From: a virus
DNA length: 38,732 bases
IMG/VR virus record: IMGVR_UViG_3300025115_000029
Coordinates: 1 to 38,732 of that record
Reading direction: 5' to 3' (one strand)
Of this stretch, positions 1 through 9,645 are shown piece by piece. How positions within the stretch are numbered: the stretch's first letter is position 1; the number at the start of each line of letters is the position of its first letter. Below the pieces are notes generated by a model. The model saw only the letters and a program-made list of their open reading frames with translations, did no database searches and was not told the DNA's origin. Both the position numbers and the translations under genes were made by a program.

Positions 1-1879
<1,879 letters not shown>

Positions 1880-1883
<4 letters not shown>

Positions 1884-1999
1884 AAAACCTAACTAAATAC
1901 ATTTTAATAATACTAGGTACACTAACGCTACTATACTTTCTTAGGTATCATATACTGTATGTATTTATATTGTTAATCTTTGGAATATTAAGTCTATGA
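1880..1999 (+). CDS. 39-residue membrane microprotein
   Basis: The ATG overlaps the fibre stop codon (ATGA), so translation is probably coupled. The product starts MKNLTKY and is otherwise almost entirely hydrophobic (two stretches of Ile, Leu, Phe and Tyr separated by LRYH), compatible with one long or two short membrane segments. Its own stop overlaps the next start. No family is recognised; it could be a holin-like or membrane-targeting accessory. Confidence 0.55.
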
Positions 2000-2082
2000 G
2001 TGACACAGGTTGGAAAAGTAATGATACTTACGCAAGAGCATTAGCCCCTACCACATTAAGAGAAGTTAATATGATACAATAG
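1996..2082 (+). CDS. 28-residue hypothetical microprotein
   Basis: The ATG overlaps the stop of the membrane microprotein (ATGA), continuing a chain of coupled starts from the fibre gene. The product is short and polar (begins [10 protein letters not shown]). The end of the frame also carries the -10 box of the next gene. It could be chance; the coupling is the main support. Confidence 0.35.
   Translation: MSDTGWKSNDTYARALAPTTLREVNMIQ
2072..2080 (+). promoter_or_regulatory. Extended -10 promoter, predicted leaderless
   Basis: TGATACAAT ends 5 nt before the ATG at 2086, so transcription would start at or beside the start codon. The arrangement matches better -10 boxes at 17447, 28714 and 30843. 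No clear -35 is seen. Confidence 0.5.
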
Positions 2083-2085
2083 AGT

Positions 2086-2955
2086 ATGACAATCGAGGCA
2101 GTGATGATCGTAAAAAACGAGGAGGAGATGTTACCAAGATGTTTGGACTCCCTAAAGGGTATTGATTCTATAGTTATCGTTGATACAGGAAGCGAGGACA
2201 ATACTGTCAAAATAGCCAAGAAGTACACAGATAAGGTATATCACTTTAAGTGGTGTGATTCCTTCTGTAAGGCTAGAAACTTTGCTAATTCTAAGGCAAC
2301 AGGGGATTGGATTCTGGTAGTAGATGCTGATGAATACCTTAACACTCCCTTTAAGAAGTTAAGAGAAACAGTTGAAAACACTAAAGAGGATTTACTCAAT
2401 GTAAAGGTTACAGGAGAAAAGGGTGGCACCCATATGTTTCCTAGACTGTTTAAAAATACTAAAGACATATACTGGAAAGGGGACATACACAATTACCTAA
2501 ACAAAACGGCCACAGTTGATACCGATATGGAGATAATATACGGATATTCTCCTGCTCATAAAAAAGACCCTGACAGGGCATTAAGAATTCTTAAAAAGGT
2601 GGTTAAGAAAAATCCTGAGAGTGTTAGGGAAAGATACTACCTAGCAAGGGAATACTACTATCGAAGACAATGGCAAGAGTGTATTGACGAAATAGACAGG
2701 TATTTAAAAGTGGCTAATTGGAGGAGAGAAATGAATGATGCTTGGTTAATGAGGGCAAGGTGTTTAGCAGAACAAAAGAAGTATGAAGAAGCCTGTGATA
2801 GTGCTTGGCAATCAATTAAATACAATGCCAATTTTAAGGAAGCCTTAGACTTTATTTCAAAACATATGGACCCTGTAAACGCTCAGAGGTGGGGGAATTT
2901 TAGAGACCTAGCAGACAACAGGGATGTATTATTCATTCGTGATATAATTAAATAG
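2086..2955 (+). CDS. Family 2 glycosyltransferase with TPR-like tail
   Basis: This is a GT-A fold family 2 glycosyltransferase. The N-terminus carries the usual KNEEEMLPRCLDSL start, a nucleotide-binding IVDTGSEDNT (31-40) and the metal-binding DAD at 80-82 (VVDADEY). After about residue 180 the sequence becomes helical with repeated YYLAREYYYR and CLAEQKKYEEACD elements typical of TPR repeats, as in SunS-like and other GT2-TPR enzymes that modify proteins. It lies directly after the fibre gene and just before tail genes, so a virion protein is a plausible acceptor; the donor sugar cannot be told. The start follows a -10 box by 5 nt and has no Shine-Dalgarno sequence. Confidence 0.88.
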   Translation: MTIEAVMIVKNEEEMLPRCLDSLKGIDSIVIVDTGSEDNTVKIAKKYTDKVYHFKWCDSFCKARNFANSKATGDWILVVDADEYLNTPFKKLRETVENTKEDLLNVKVTGEKGGTHMFPRLFKNTKDIYWKGDIHNYLNKTATVDTDMEIIYGYSPAHKKDPDRALRILKKVVKKNPESVRERYYLAREYYYRRQWQECIDEIDRYLKVANWRREMNDAWLMRARCLAEQKKYEEACDSAWQSIKYNANFKEALDFISKHMDPVNAQRWGNFRDLADNRDVLFIRDIIK

Positions 2956-2987
2956 GGACTCGAGGAACTAAATTTGACTATTTACTC
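2940..2987 (+). promoter_or_regulatory. Extended -10 promoter with TCGAGG leader
   Basis: TGATATAAT (2940-2948) overlaps the end of the glycosyltransferase. It is followed after 11 nt by TCGAGG (2960-2965) and after another 22 nt by the ATG at 2988. The layout and neighbouring bases match the leader at 36244-36292 closely. TCGAGG is too far from the ATG to act as a ribosome-binding site. Confidence 0.6.
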
Positions 2988-4457
2988 ATGGAAGTACAAA
3001 GAACCTCGAGGGTTAAGACCAAATACAACGACTTTTCAGGTGGTGTACAGGTATATACTTCTCCATTGTGGACTACAGACAATGAAACACCATTTTGTCA
3101 GAATGTTGATATAAGTAGACCAGGAGAACTAAGAAAAGCATTAGGATATACTCAGTTAGGTACAGGAACAGGTGGGGACGCCCCTAGGGGTGCATTTGTG
3201 TTTGACCAAGAAGACGGAACAAGTACTATTTACAAGGTAAGTAATGACGAGTTAACCAAATGGGGTACAAGTTGGACAGAAGTCACAGGATCAGAAACTA
3301 TAGCCTCAGGTACAGATAAGGTAGAAGCAAGGCTAATGTATGTTAATACAGGAACGGGAATAGGTACGGGTGCAGATACCTTTGTGGAAAGAATGTATTT
3401 TACAGTAGGGCTTGACGATGAGGTTAAATACACAGAGGGTTCTAATATAGGCAAAATAGCTGATATTTATGCAAAACATATTGAAGTTTATAAAGGAAGA
3501 ATATATTTAGGGAATGTTAAACAGGGCAGTAATACGCAAGTCACTAGGGTAATCTTTTCAGACGTTTCCGACGATGCCTTTCCAGATGAAAACTATATAG
3601 ACGAACTAGGAGAACCAATTACTGCACTAAAAGAGTATTCTGGTAGTTTATTTATATATTCGGAAAACAAGTTGGCGGCTTATGATGAATACAAATTACA
3701 AATAATACCGGGAAGTTATGGGACAACAAGTTCGGCGACAGTACAGGATGTTATGGGAAGACTTCTTTGGTATAACCGAGGGGGTGTTTATATGTACCAA
3801 GGTGGTGGTTCACCACAAAAAATAAGTAAAAGAGTACAGGATTGGGTTGAGGCAATTACAAATGCTAGGGAAGTTACAGCAGGGGTAGACGAGGAAGACA
3901 GATATAACCTTTATATAGGGGATGTTACGGTTGGTGGAGAGAATTATAGTGATGTAGTGTTACGATATGATGTTACGATAAATGCCTGGGATATACTCCC
4001 AGACAGACCTTTTAAGTATTGGTTAAGAAAGAGAAGTGGTGGTGTGTTTGAAATATATGCTACAGATACTACTCAGAATAGAATGTGGAGAGTAAATAAT
4101 GGAAGATCTCTCAACGAGGCAGACATAGAGAGTATATGGCAGAGTGCTAAACTCGATATGGGACAGCCTGATACTTTAAAGAATTTTTACAAAGCAAACG
4201 TTGTATTTAAACCTCAGGGTGTGAACGAGTACTTTACATTACAGTACAGGCTCGACGGGGAAACAGAATGGAATAATATAGGTAATACAACCAGCAATGT
4301 ATCAGTAAGTGGGAGTGATAATATAGCAGTTAAAAAATTGGAGTTTCCTGGTAATGTACAGGGTAAATTTATACAGTTTAAACTATCACATACTTCTAGT
4401 GGACACGGGTTTAATTTATATGAGTTAAATATTAACAATGACGAACTCAGGTCGTGA
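2988..4457 (+). CDS. Tail/neck beta-propeller-like structural protein
   Basis: A 489-residue beta-rich protein beginning with a FSGGVQVYTSPLW segment and a QNVDISRPGELRKALGY segment. This pattern is common in large beta-propeller proteins of podoviral tails (tail tubular protein B or stabilisation-protein type). Repeated short strands with Gly turns (TYISLY-type, GRIYLGNVKQG, YSGSLFIYSENK, GGVYMYQGGG) suit a propeller or tube wall. It heads a block of tightly packed tail genes and has its own promoter-leader. The exact tail component is inferred from type and position. Confidence 0.65.
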   Translation: MEVQRTSRVKTKYNDFSGGVQVYTSPLWTTDNETPFCQNVDISRPGELRKALGYTQLGTGTGGDAPRGAFVFDQEDGTSTIYKVSNDELTKWGTSWTEVTGSETIASGTDKVEARLMYVNTGTGIGTGADTFVERMYFTVGLDDEVKYTEGSNIGKIADIYAKHIEVYKGRIYLGNVKQGSNTQVTRVIFSDVSDDAFPDENYIDELGEPITALKEYSGSLFIYSENKLAAYDEYKLQIIPGSYGTTSSATVQDVMGRLLWYNRGGVYMYQGGGSPQKISKRVQDWVEAITNAREVTAGVDEEDRYNLYIGDVTVGGENYSDVVLRYDVTINAWDILPDRPFKYWLRKRSGGVFEIYATDTTQNRMWRVNNGRSLNEADIESIWQSAKLDMGQPDTLKNFYKANVVFKPQGVNEYFTLQYRLDGETEWNNIGNTTSNVSVSGSDNIAVKKLEFPGNVQGKFIQFKLSHTSSGHGFNLYELNINNDELRS

Positions 4458-4644
4458 AGAACTTAATGAGTATTTAGAAAAACCTCTTGAATTGGAGGAT
4501 AATCAACTTAGTACAGCTGTTAGTTTATCGGCTACCAGTTTAAGTAGTGGTGGTATTGATGGGTTATTGCTTATTAAAAAGAATGGAAAAATAGTTGTAA
4601 ATGATGGTACAAACGACAGGGTTTTAATTGGGAATCTTAAATAA
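4438..4644 (+). CDS. Small virion-associated hypothetical protein
   Basis: This 68-residue product starts 20 nt before the previous gene ends and its stop overlaps the next ATG (TAATG), so it sits inside a coupled tail operon. It has an acidic N-terminal helix (REELNEYLEKPLELED), a Ser-rich linker and a short beta segment (LLLIKKNGKIVVNDGT). No family is recognised; a small tail or fibre-attachment protein is likely from context. Confidence 0.6.
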   Translation: MTNSGREELNEYLEKPLELEDNQLSTAVSLSATSLSSGGIDGLLLIKKNGKIVVNDGTNDRVLIGNLK

Positions 4645-5381
4645 TGCACGGTATAAAGGTTAGTAGACAGGGTTTTGATGTTAAAACAGCCAGTGATAAA
4701 CAACTAGCCTTTAGTTCTGAATGGCCACTACTTCCTATAGAGGCCGAGGGTACTTTTAACATGACCATAGGTAATAGTTATAATGAGGTATTGTATACCC
4801 ATAACTTAGGTTATCAACCAGTATTTATGGCATGGTATGAAATATCTGGACAGAAGTATGCAATTTCTAAACTCTTAGTTTATAACGTTTATTCAACCAC
4901 TACAACCTTACACATAAACGATTTTGCATTAGACACAGGAGTTCTACATTGGAAGGTATTTAGAAGACCATTACTTACTGCTTATGACGCAGGGAATATT
5001 GTTTCTACAGACGCAACGGAAAAAGACAGTGGGGATTTGGGTATAGTAGTAAGCCTCCCCGGTAAAGACATAAGTTCTACAGACAAAAGAGATTTTGGGG
5101 TGAGAAGCGATGTGAGGCAACTTATGATTCACAAAACCGGGTATTTTGATAACAGTACAAATGGTGCTAATATAGCCCACAACTTAGGCTATCAGCCGAT
5201 GTATTGGTTTTACACAGAAAATATTAACAGAAATCCCGCTGGTGCATACTCTTTTCAAATGCAAACAGATGATTTTGTTATATCGGCAAATAATACGACA
5301 CTAACCTATACTTTTTTTGGTTTTCCATTTTTAAGACACGCTTATTTAATCTTTAAGGACCCAGTGAACCTGGAAGGATAA
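4644..5381 (+). CDS. Tail protein with two HNLGYQP modules
   Basis: The 245-residue product contains two copies of a module. Each starts with a VS(R/L)xGxD strand followed by an S/T-rich turn and ends in an HNLGYQP motif (around residues 53-59 and 177-183), followed by an aromatic strand. A third copy is in the next gene. HNLGYxP motifs occur in phage tail and fibre-associated beta domains. Start and stop overlap the flanking genes by one base, implying coupled translation and fixed stoichiometry. Function beyond tail structure is inferred. Confidence 0.65.
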   Translation: MHGIKVSRQGFDVKTASDKQLAFSSEWPLLPIEAEGTFNMTIGNSYNEVLYTHNLGYQPVFMAWYEISGQKYAISKLLVYNVYSTTTTLHINDFALDTGVLHWKVFRRPLLTAYDAGNIVSTDATEKDSGDLGIVVSLPGKDISSTDKRDFGVRSDVRQLMIHKTGYFDNSTNGANIAHNLGYQPMYWFYTENINRNPAGAYSFQMQTDDFVISANNTTLTYTFFGFPFLRHAYLIFKDPVNLEG

Positions 5382-5812
5382 TGGCAAAGATAAGTGACGA
5401 AAATGATAGAGTGTTCAGAGTGAGCCTTCCAGGAGAGGATGGAAACAGTTCTGAACCTGAAAAGTACGCGGTACATAGTGGGTTTGACTATCCCAAGATA
5501 GAGGAATCATTAACGGGGATTGTAAATTATACAGTACCAAGTAGCCTTTCGATTCAGGATTATACAATAGCAACCGTAACACATAACCTTGGGTATTCCC
5601 CCTGTGCATTTTGCTTTGTACAAGACATAGACGGGGTTGGTCCAACACAGTTCGCAAGTCTTCCTTTTCCAGATTCGGTAATGGGGGAAAATTATTTCTT
5701 TGCTTATACAACCAGTACCCAGTTTGTAATTAAAATGAGGGTTGGTAATACCACATCTATTTGGACGGGGGCAGACTTTAGGTTTAAGTATCAGATTTGG
5801 GTCAATGATTGA
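5381..5812 (+). CDS. Tail protein with one HNLGYSP module
   Basis: This is a 143-residue homologue of one module of the preceding protein. It has VSLPGEDG near residue 14, HNLGYSP near residues 68-74, then an aromatic strand (CAFCFVQD). The start overlaps the previous stop (TAATG). It probably arose by duplication and assembles with the two-module protein. The next promoter overlaps its stop codon. Confidence 0.65.
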   Translation: MAKISDENDRVFRVSLPGEDGNSSEPEKYAVHSGFDYPKIEESLTGIVNYTVPSSLSIQDYTIATVTHNLGYSPCAFCFVQDIDGVGPTQFASLPFPDSVMGENYFFAYTTSTQFVIKMRVGNTTSIWTGADFRFKYQIWVND

Positions 5813-5814
5813 TG

Positions 5815-5865
5815 TGGTATAATTATATAAGACTATCGAGGGCAATTAGTTATTATTGTTAATAA
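5815..5865 (+). promoter_or_regulatory. Extended -10 promoter with TCGAGG leader
   Basis: TGGTATAAT (5815-5823), a 12-nt spacer, TCGAGG (5836-5841), and 24 nt to the ATG at 5866. The same order and spacing occur at 2940 and 36244. Confidence 0.65.
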
Positions 5866-6552
5866 ATGACATATACAGTTAAGCCTGGCGATACATTAAG
5901 TGGTATTCTCAAGAAGTTAGGAGTGTCAAGTTATGCAAGTCCTCAAACATGGGCTTTAATTAAAACCAGGTCCGGAAAGCCTGGTCTAATATACTCGGGG
6001 GAGGTTTTAGACCTATCAAGAGTACCAGGTTTGGCTTCAACGTCGGCTACCACCTCAACATCGGCCACAACACAAGCGGACAGAGCAGCAACAGAAGGAA
6101 AAGCAGCAACAGAAGGGACTCCCACATTAGACTTTAAGAAGGATGTTATGCCCTGGGAGAGTTTTTTTGATGAGAATCTTGCTTTAAGTTCAGCAGCACA
6201 AAGGGCAGGTGGTTATTATACGCCCTTGTTACAAAGGGGTAGAGAAGACGTAGAGAGTGATTTTGCCTCTAGGGGACTTACTAGGAGTGGAATAAGGGGT
6301 AGGAGTGTTATGGATTTATACAAAGATTTTGCAGAAAAAGAACAGACTATGAGAGATCAGTTGTATGGACAAAGGGAGAGTGAGGCTAAGGAAGACTACG
6401 GTTACCAACAGGGCCTTTACGAACAGGACCCAAGAGGATATAAGGCGACTCCTTACAGTACTAATAAGTACGATTATGATTATCCTGTAGAAGCCCCACA
6501 AAAATACGGGCAGGGCTATAGGGGTTGGTTGAGGAGTACATATAAGATTTAA
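5866..6552 (+). CDS. LysM-domain virion protein
   Basis: Residues 3-55 form a LysM domain (YTVKPGDTLSGILKKLG at the start), which binds peptidoglycan or chitin-type N-acetylglucosamine chains. A low-complexity Ala/Thr linker follows. The rest is helical and charged, with a Tyr/Gly-rich tail (YGYQQGLYEQDPRGYK). No catalytic domain is present, so it probably anchors the injection machinery to the wall and is not itself a lysin. It is first in a block of internal virion genes under the promoter at 5815. Confidence 0.7.
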   Translation: MTYTVKPGDTLSGILKKLGVSSYASPQTWALIKTRSGKPGLIYSGEVLDLSRVPGLASTSATTSTSATTQADRAATEGKAATEGTPTLDFKKDVMPWESFFDENLALSSAAQRAGGYYTPLLQRGREDVESDFASRGLTRSGIRGRSVMDLYKDFAEKEQTMRDQLYGQRESEAKEDYGYQQGLYEQDPRGYKATPYSTNKYDYDYPVEAPQKYGQGYRGWLRSTYKI

Positions 6553-6562
6553 TTAAAAGACC

Positions 6563-7348
6563 ATGACAAGCACCGAGCGATTAAAACAATATGAGGAGAT
6601 TTTTAACAGAAGCCAACAGTACGATCCCGCAGCATACCAACGGGGTTTCGAAAAAGCCTATGGAGAAGCAACTAACTACAATGCTGATTTAATAAATCAG
6701 AGAAGTGAGGCAATAGGACAGGCCCAGGCACTTCCAAATCAATTAAGAGAACAGTATGCTTCAAGTGCAATAAGAAATCCTTTAGCACAAGAGGCCTTGA
6801 TAGCAACAAGAAGGGGTAATTTAACTTCTGATATATCAAGACTTACAGACTTATTAGGAGCAAGACAATCAAGATACCAGGATGTTTTAGGTAAGTATTT
6901 AGCAGGGTATCAATCTGATATGCAAAGAGAGCAAACAGCAGCAGAAAATGCTTGGAGATTATATCAGGACGTATTAGCACAGGAGGAGGCAGAAAAGGCA
7001 AGGAGAGCAGCGGCTGCAAATGCTTTTGATTTGAGTAAACTCTTTGATACGGCAGGTGGTGCAAATGAAACCAATGGTGGGGGACCAAGGGTCTTTGAAA
7101 TCCCAGATAATACAAGACCTCAAAACATAACAAACACAATACAGGACTTAATGGCAAGTGGGGTTACAAACTACAGAAACACAGAAGGATTTCTACCTAA
7201 ATACTTAGAATTATTAAAAGGTTCTGCAGTAAGTTCTTTGGGTGGAATCCCTGGAATAACTGCATATACAACTTCCGTTGCACCGGATGTGTGGAGTGAT
7301 ATAAAGAGTGGTGCTACAAGTTTGTGGAATAAATTAGTAAGAAAATAA
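6563..7348 (+). CDS. Helical internal virion protein
   Basis: A 261-residue, Ala/Gln/Arg-rich, mostly helical protein with long amphipathic stretches (SDMQREQTAAENAWRLYQ, LAQEEAEKARRAAAANAF). It lies between the LysM protein and the two large ejection proteins, separated by only a few bases, which is where podoviruses keep internal core proteins. No specific family is recognised. The start has no clear Shine-Dalgarno sequence. Confidence 0.6.
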   Translation: MTSTERLKQYEEIFNRSQQYDPAAYQRGFEKAYGEATNYNADLINQRSEAIGQAQALPNQLREQYASSAIRNPLAQEALIATRRGNLTSDISRLTDLLGARQSRYQDVLGKYLAGYQSDMQREQTAAENAWRLYQDVLAQEEAEKARRAAAANAFDLSKLFDTAGGANETNGGGPRVFEIPDNTRPQNITNTIQDLMASGVTNYRNTEGFLPKYLELLKGSAVSSLGGIPGITAYTTSVAPDVWSDIKSGATSLWNKLVRK

Positions 7349-7349
7349 A

Positions 7350-9356
7350 ATGGCATATAAAAGGGTAACAGAAGAAGAATTTAGAAAATGGGCAGCACAA
7401 AATCCCGGTGCAGTTGCCAGAATAAACGGACAGGAGACCCAGGTTCCTATGCCCCAAGCACAAGACCTTGGGTTTTTTGGCAACCTTGCAAGAGGAGTGA
7501 CTAAACCTTTAAGGGCTGTTGCGGCAATGCCGGAGTATTTAGTACAAGCCCTAAGTGCTGCAAACAGAGGAGAAACAGGACTGAAGCCAGGAGAGTTTAA
7601 GAGTATTTTCTTAACGCCAGAGGAAGAAATTAAATGGGCAAGAGACCCAATTAAAGAGGGCTTGAAATCCTCGGTAGGTCTCGGTGCTTATTTAGTTCCC
7701 GGTGGAGGAGGTGGTGCAGGGACTGCAGTAGGGAGAATAGGAACTGCAGCAGGTAGGGGTGCTATATCAGGTTCTATGTCGGGACTAGCATACAGTGATG
7801 ACGATCAGGAGTTAAGAGGGGCCTTAACAGGAGGTGCTCTCGGTGGTGTTTTAGGAGGTGCTTTCCAAGGGATAGGAGAGGGTGCTAGGGCCATACAGGC
7901 TAAACAACAGGCGGCACAAGAAGCAGCCCGGGAGGGTTCTCAAAGAATTGTTGATACTATGGATGTGGACCAAATAGCAGCGTTGCCAGACAGAACTAAA
8001 GAAGGTCTTCTTAAACAGGCTCGTAGTGCGGGGTTTACAGACACGGGGGTTTCAGACAGTCAGAATATTAAAAATTATTTAGTCCATAGGAAACTTGCGG
8101 GGAAGACCCCAGCGGAGACCTTGGAGAATATGACACAAGAGTTTCACAGGGCTACAAAACTTAAAAAGGATGGCTTAAAGGAGATAGGGGGTTTATCAAA
8201 TGAATACATAGAACAGATTAAAAACCAGATAGACGATGCTGTCCAGTACTCGGGCCTTGGAGCGACAGACACAAACGCAGTTCAAAGAATGAAGGATGTC
8301 TTGGATATAATACCACGGGACGCAAAAACCTTGGACAAGGTGGCTCAGGATTGGTATAAAATGGGTCTTACAAGAGCAGGAGAGCAGAAAATGACCCAGT
8401 CAGGGTTGTATAAAGAGGGGGCGAGTGCAATAAGGGATGCTCTGAAAACAGCGAACCAGGGGGGAAGTTATACGGAGGGGATGAGTATATTAAGTCGGAT
8501 ACTGGGGTTACAAGATGAAGGTCTAGTTGCAAAGACCGCCTCAGAAGCAGCAAGGGCTGGTTTTGATATGCCATTATTTGCGGGGGCAGGTTTCCACGGA
8601 GCAGACATAAAGACACCATTTATTAGTGACATTATAAACAAGACAAGGGCAGCACAGGGTGCGGCCATGGAGTCTGGGGTTGGAGTAGGGAGTAACCTTT
8701 TATCAGGGGTTGCAGGAATAGCAGAGCCTGTAGCAGGGGTGGCACAAAGAGCTATTCCGGGAATGGTAGGTACAACACAAGCTGTGCCACAAAGACAGCA
8801 ACAACCACAATTAGAAGGTTTGGGTGGTATGTTACCACAACAGGCACCGCAACTTAACCAAATGGCTTTAATACAGGCAGTATTGAACGGGCAGATAAGT
8901 ACTACAGAGGCTAACTGGTTAATGGAGATGTTGGAACCCCAGGAAGAAGAATCAAACACACTAGAGATAGCTATCAACGAACTGGAAAGATTATATGGCG
9001 CAGGAACAGACCAGTCTCTGTCCAGGGGAACAAAGAGTACTGGAATAGGCGGACTTGTAAGCGGGGGAGTAGTAAGGGGAAAAACACTGTTTAACCAAGA
9101 TTTTGCAGATAGGAAAGCAGCTTATGACCAACAGAGAGCGATCGCAGTGGGTATAATCAATAAGGCCAGAGAGGCAGGGGTTCTTAATGAGGGGGAGTAC
9201 GAGGTTATGGTAAAGAATATGCCAAATGAGTTTACAACAGAGAAGGTTGCTCAGGATTGGTTTAAGAATGTAAGAAGAATGTTGGTTAATAAAGGGCAAT
9301 CAGCCACAGAGAGTAGTGAATCGGTTGTCCTAAAATTATTACAGGGAACATTGTAA
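7350..9356 (+). CDS. Large internal virion (ejection) protein with glycine-rich membrane-like region
   Basis: A 668-residue protein. Residues ~88-175 hold LTPEEE, then LKSSVGLGAYLVP, then a long Gly/Ala-rich hydrophobic stretch with GxxxG spacing, then YSDDDQELRGALTGG. The equivalent region of the protein at 9646 aligns at the same residue position, so the two share an N-terminal domain. Glycine-zipper segments of this kind occur in phage pilot proteins that insert into membranes. The middle is helical and Gln-rich; the C-terminus (after ~550) is basic and helical. No enzymatic domain is recognised. The role in DNA ejection is inferred from size, composition and order. Confidence 0.65.
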   Translation: MAYKRVTEEEFRKWAAQNPGAVARINGQETQVPMPQAQDLGFFGNLARGVTKPLRAVAAMPEYLVQALSAANRGETGLKPGEFKSIFLTPEEEIKWARDPIKEGLKSSVGLGAYLVPGGGGGAGTAVGRIGTAAGRGAISGSMSGLAYSDDDQELRGALTGGALGGVLGGAFQGIGEGARAIQAKQQAAQEAAREGSQRIVDTMDVDQIAALPDRTKEGLLKQARSAGFTDTGVSDSQNIKNYLVHRKLAGKTPAETLENMTQEFHRATKLKKDGLKEIGGLSNEYIEQIKNQIDDAVQYSGLGATDTNAVQRMKDVLDIIPRDAKTLDKVAQDWYKMGLTRAGEQKMTQSGLYKEGASAIRDALKTANQGGSYTEGMSILSRILGLQDEGLVAKTASEAARAGFDMPLFAGAGFHGADIKTPFISDIINKTRAAQGAAMESGVGVGSNLLSGVAGIAEPVAGVAQRAIPGMVGTTQAVPQRQQQPQLEGLGGMLPQQAPQLNQMALIQAVLNGQISTTEANWLMEMLEPQEEESNTLEIAINELERLYGAGTDQSLSRGTKSTGIGGLVSGGVVRGKTLFNQDFADRKAAYDQQRAIAVGIINKAREAGVLNEGEYEVMVKNMPNEFTTEKVAQDWFKNVRRMLVNKGQSATESSESVVLKLLQGTL

Positions 9357-9374
9357 GTTTAAAATTTATTTAAA

Positions 9375-9644
9375 ATGAACAGTCCAGAGACTAAAATTAC
9401 AGTACTAGAACACCAAATGAAGGAGATTAAGACGGAGGTAACAGAGCTTCGACTAGAGACAAAGGAAGGGTTTAAAAATTTAGAAAAGAAGCTCGATTGT
9501 TATGTTCCTAAAGTTCAGTACGAATCGGATATAAAATTTATATACGAGAAATTAACCAAGACCAATAGTAATTGGGATTGGGTTATTAAAACGGTAATGG
9601 GATTGGTTATAGGAGCCCTTATAACTAAATTATTAGTGGGCTAA
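9375..9644 (+). CDS. Coiled-coil protein with C-terminal membrane anchor (XhlA/holin-like)
   Basis: An 89-residue protein with an N-terminal coiled coil (LEHQMKEIKTEVTELRLET), a polar middle and one C-terminal hydrophobic helix (WVIKTVMGLVIGALITKLLVG). This plan fits haemolysin XhlA-like holin accessory proteins. It sits between two ejection proteins and far from the endolysin, so it could instead be a small virion membrane protein. The start follows an A/T-only leader with no Shine-Dalgarno sequence. Confidence 0.55.
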   Translation: MNSPETKITVLEHQMKEIKTEVTELRLETKEGFKNLEKKLDCYVPKVQYESDIKFIYEKLTKTNSNWDWVIKTVMGLVIGALITKLLVG

Positions 9645-9645
9645 A

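Noticed and set aside
8468-8977. 169-codon minus-strand frame rich in Cys and Pro
   Set aside because: It is antisense to the Gly/Ala/Gln-rich ejection protein and has no ribosome-binding site; all other accepted genes are on the + strand.
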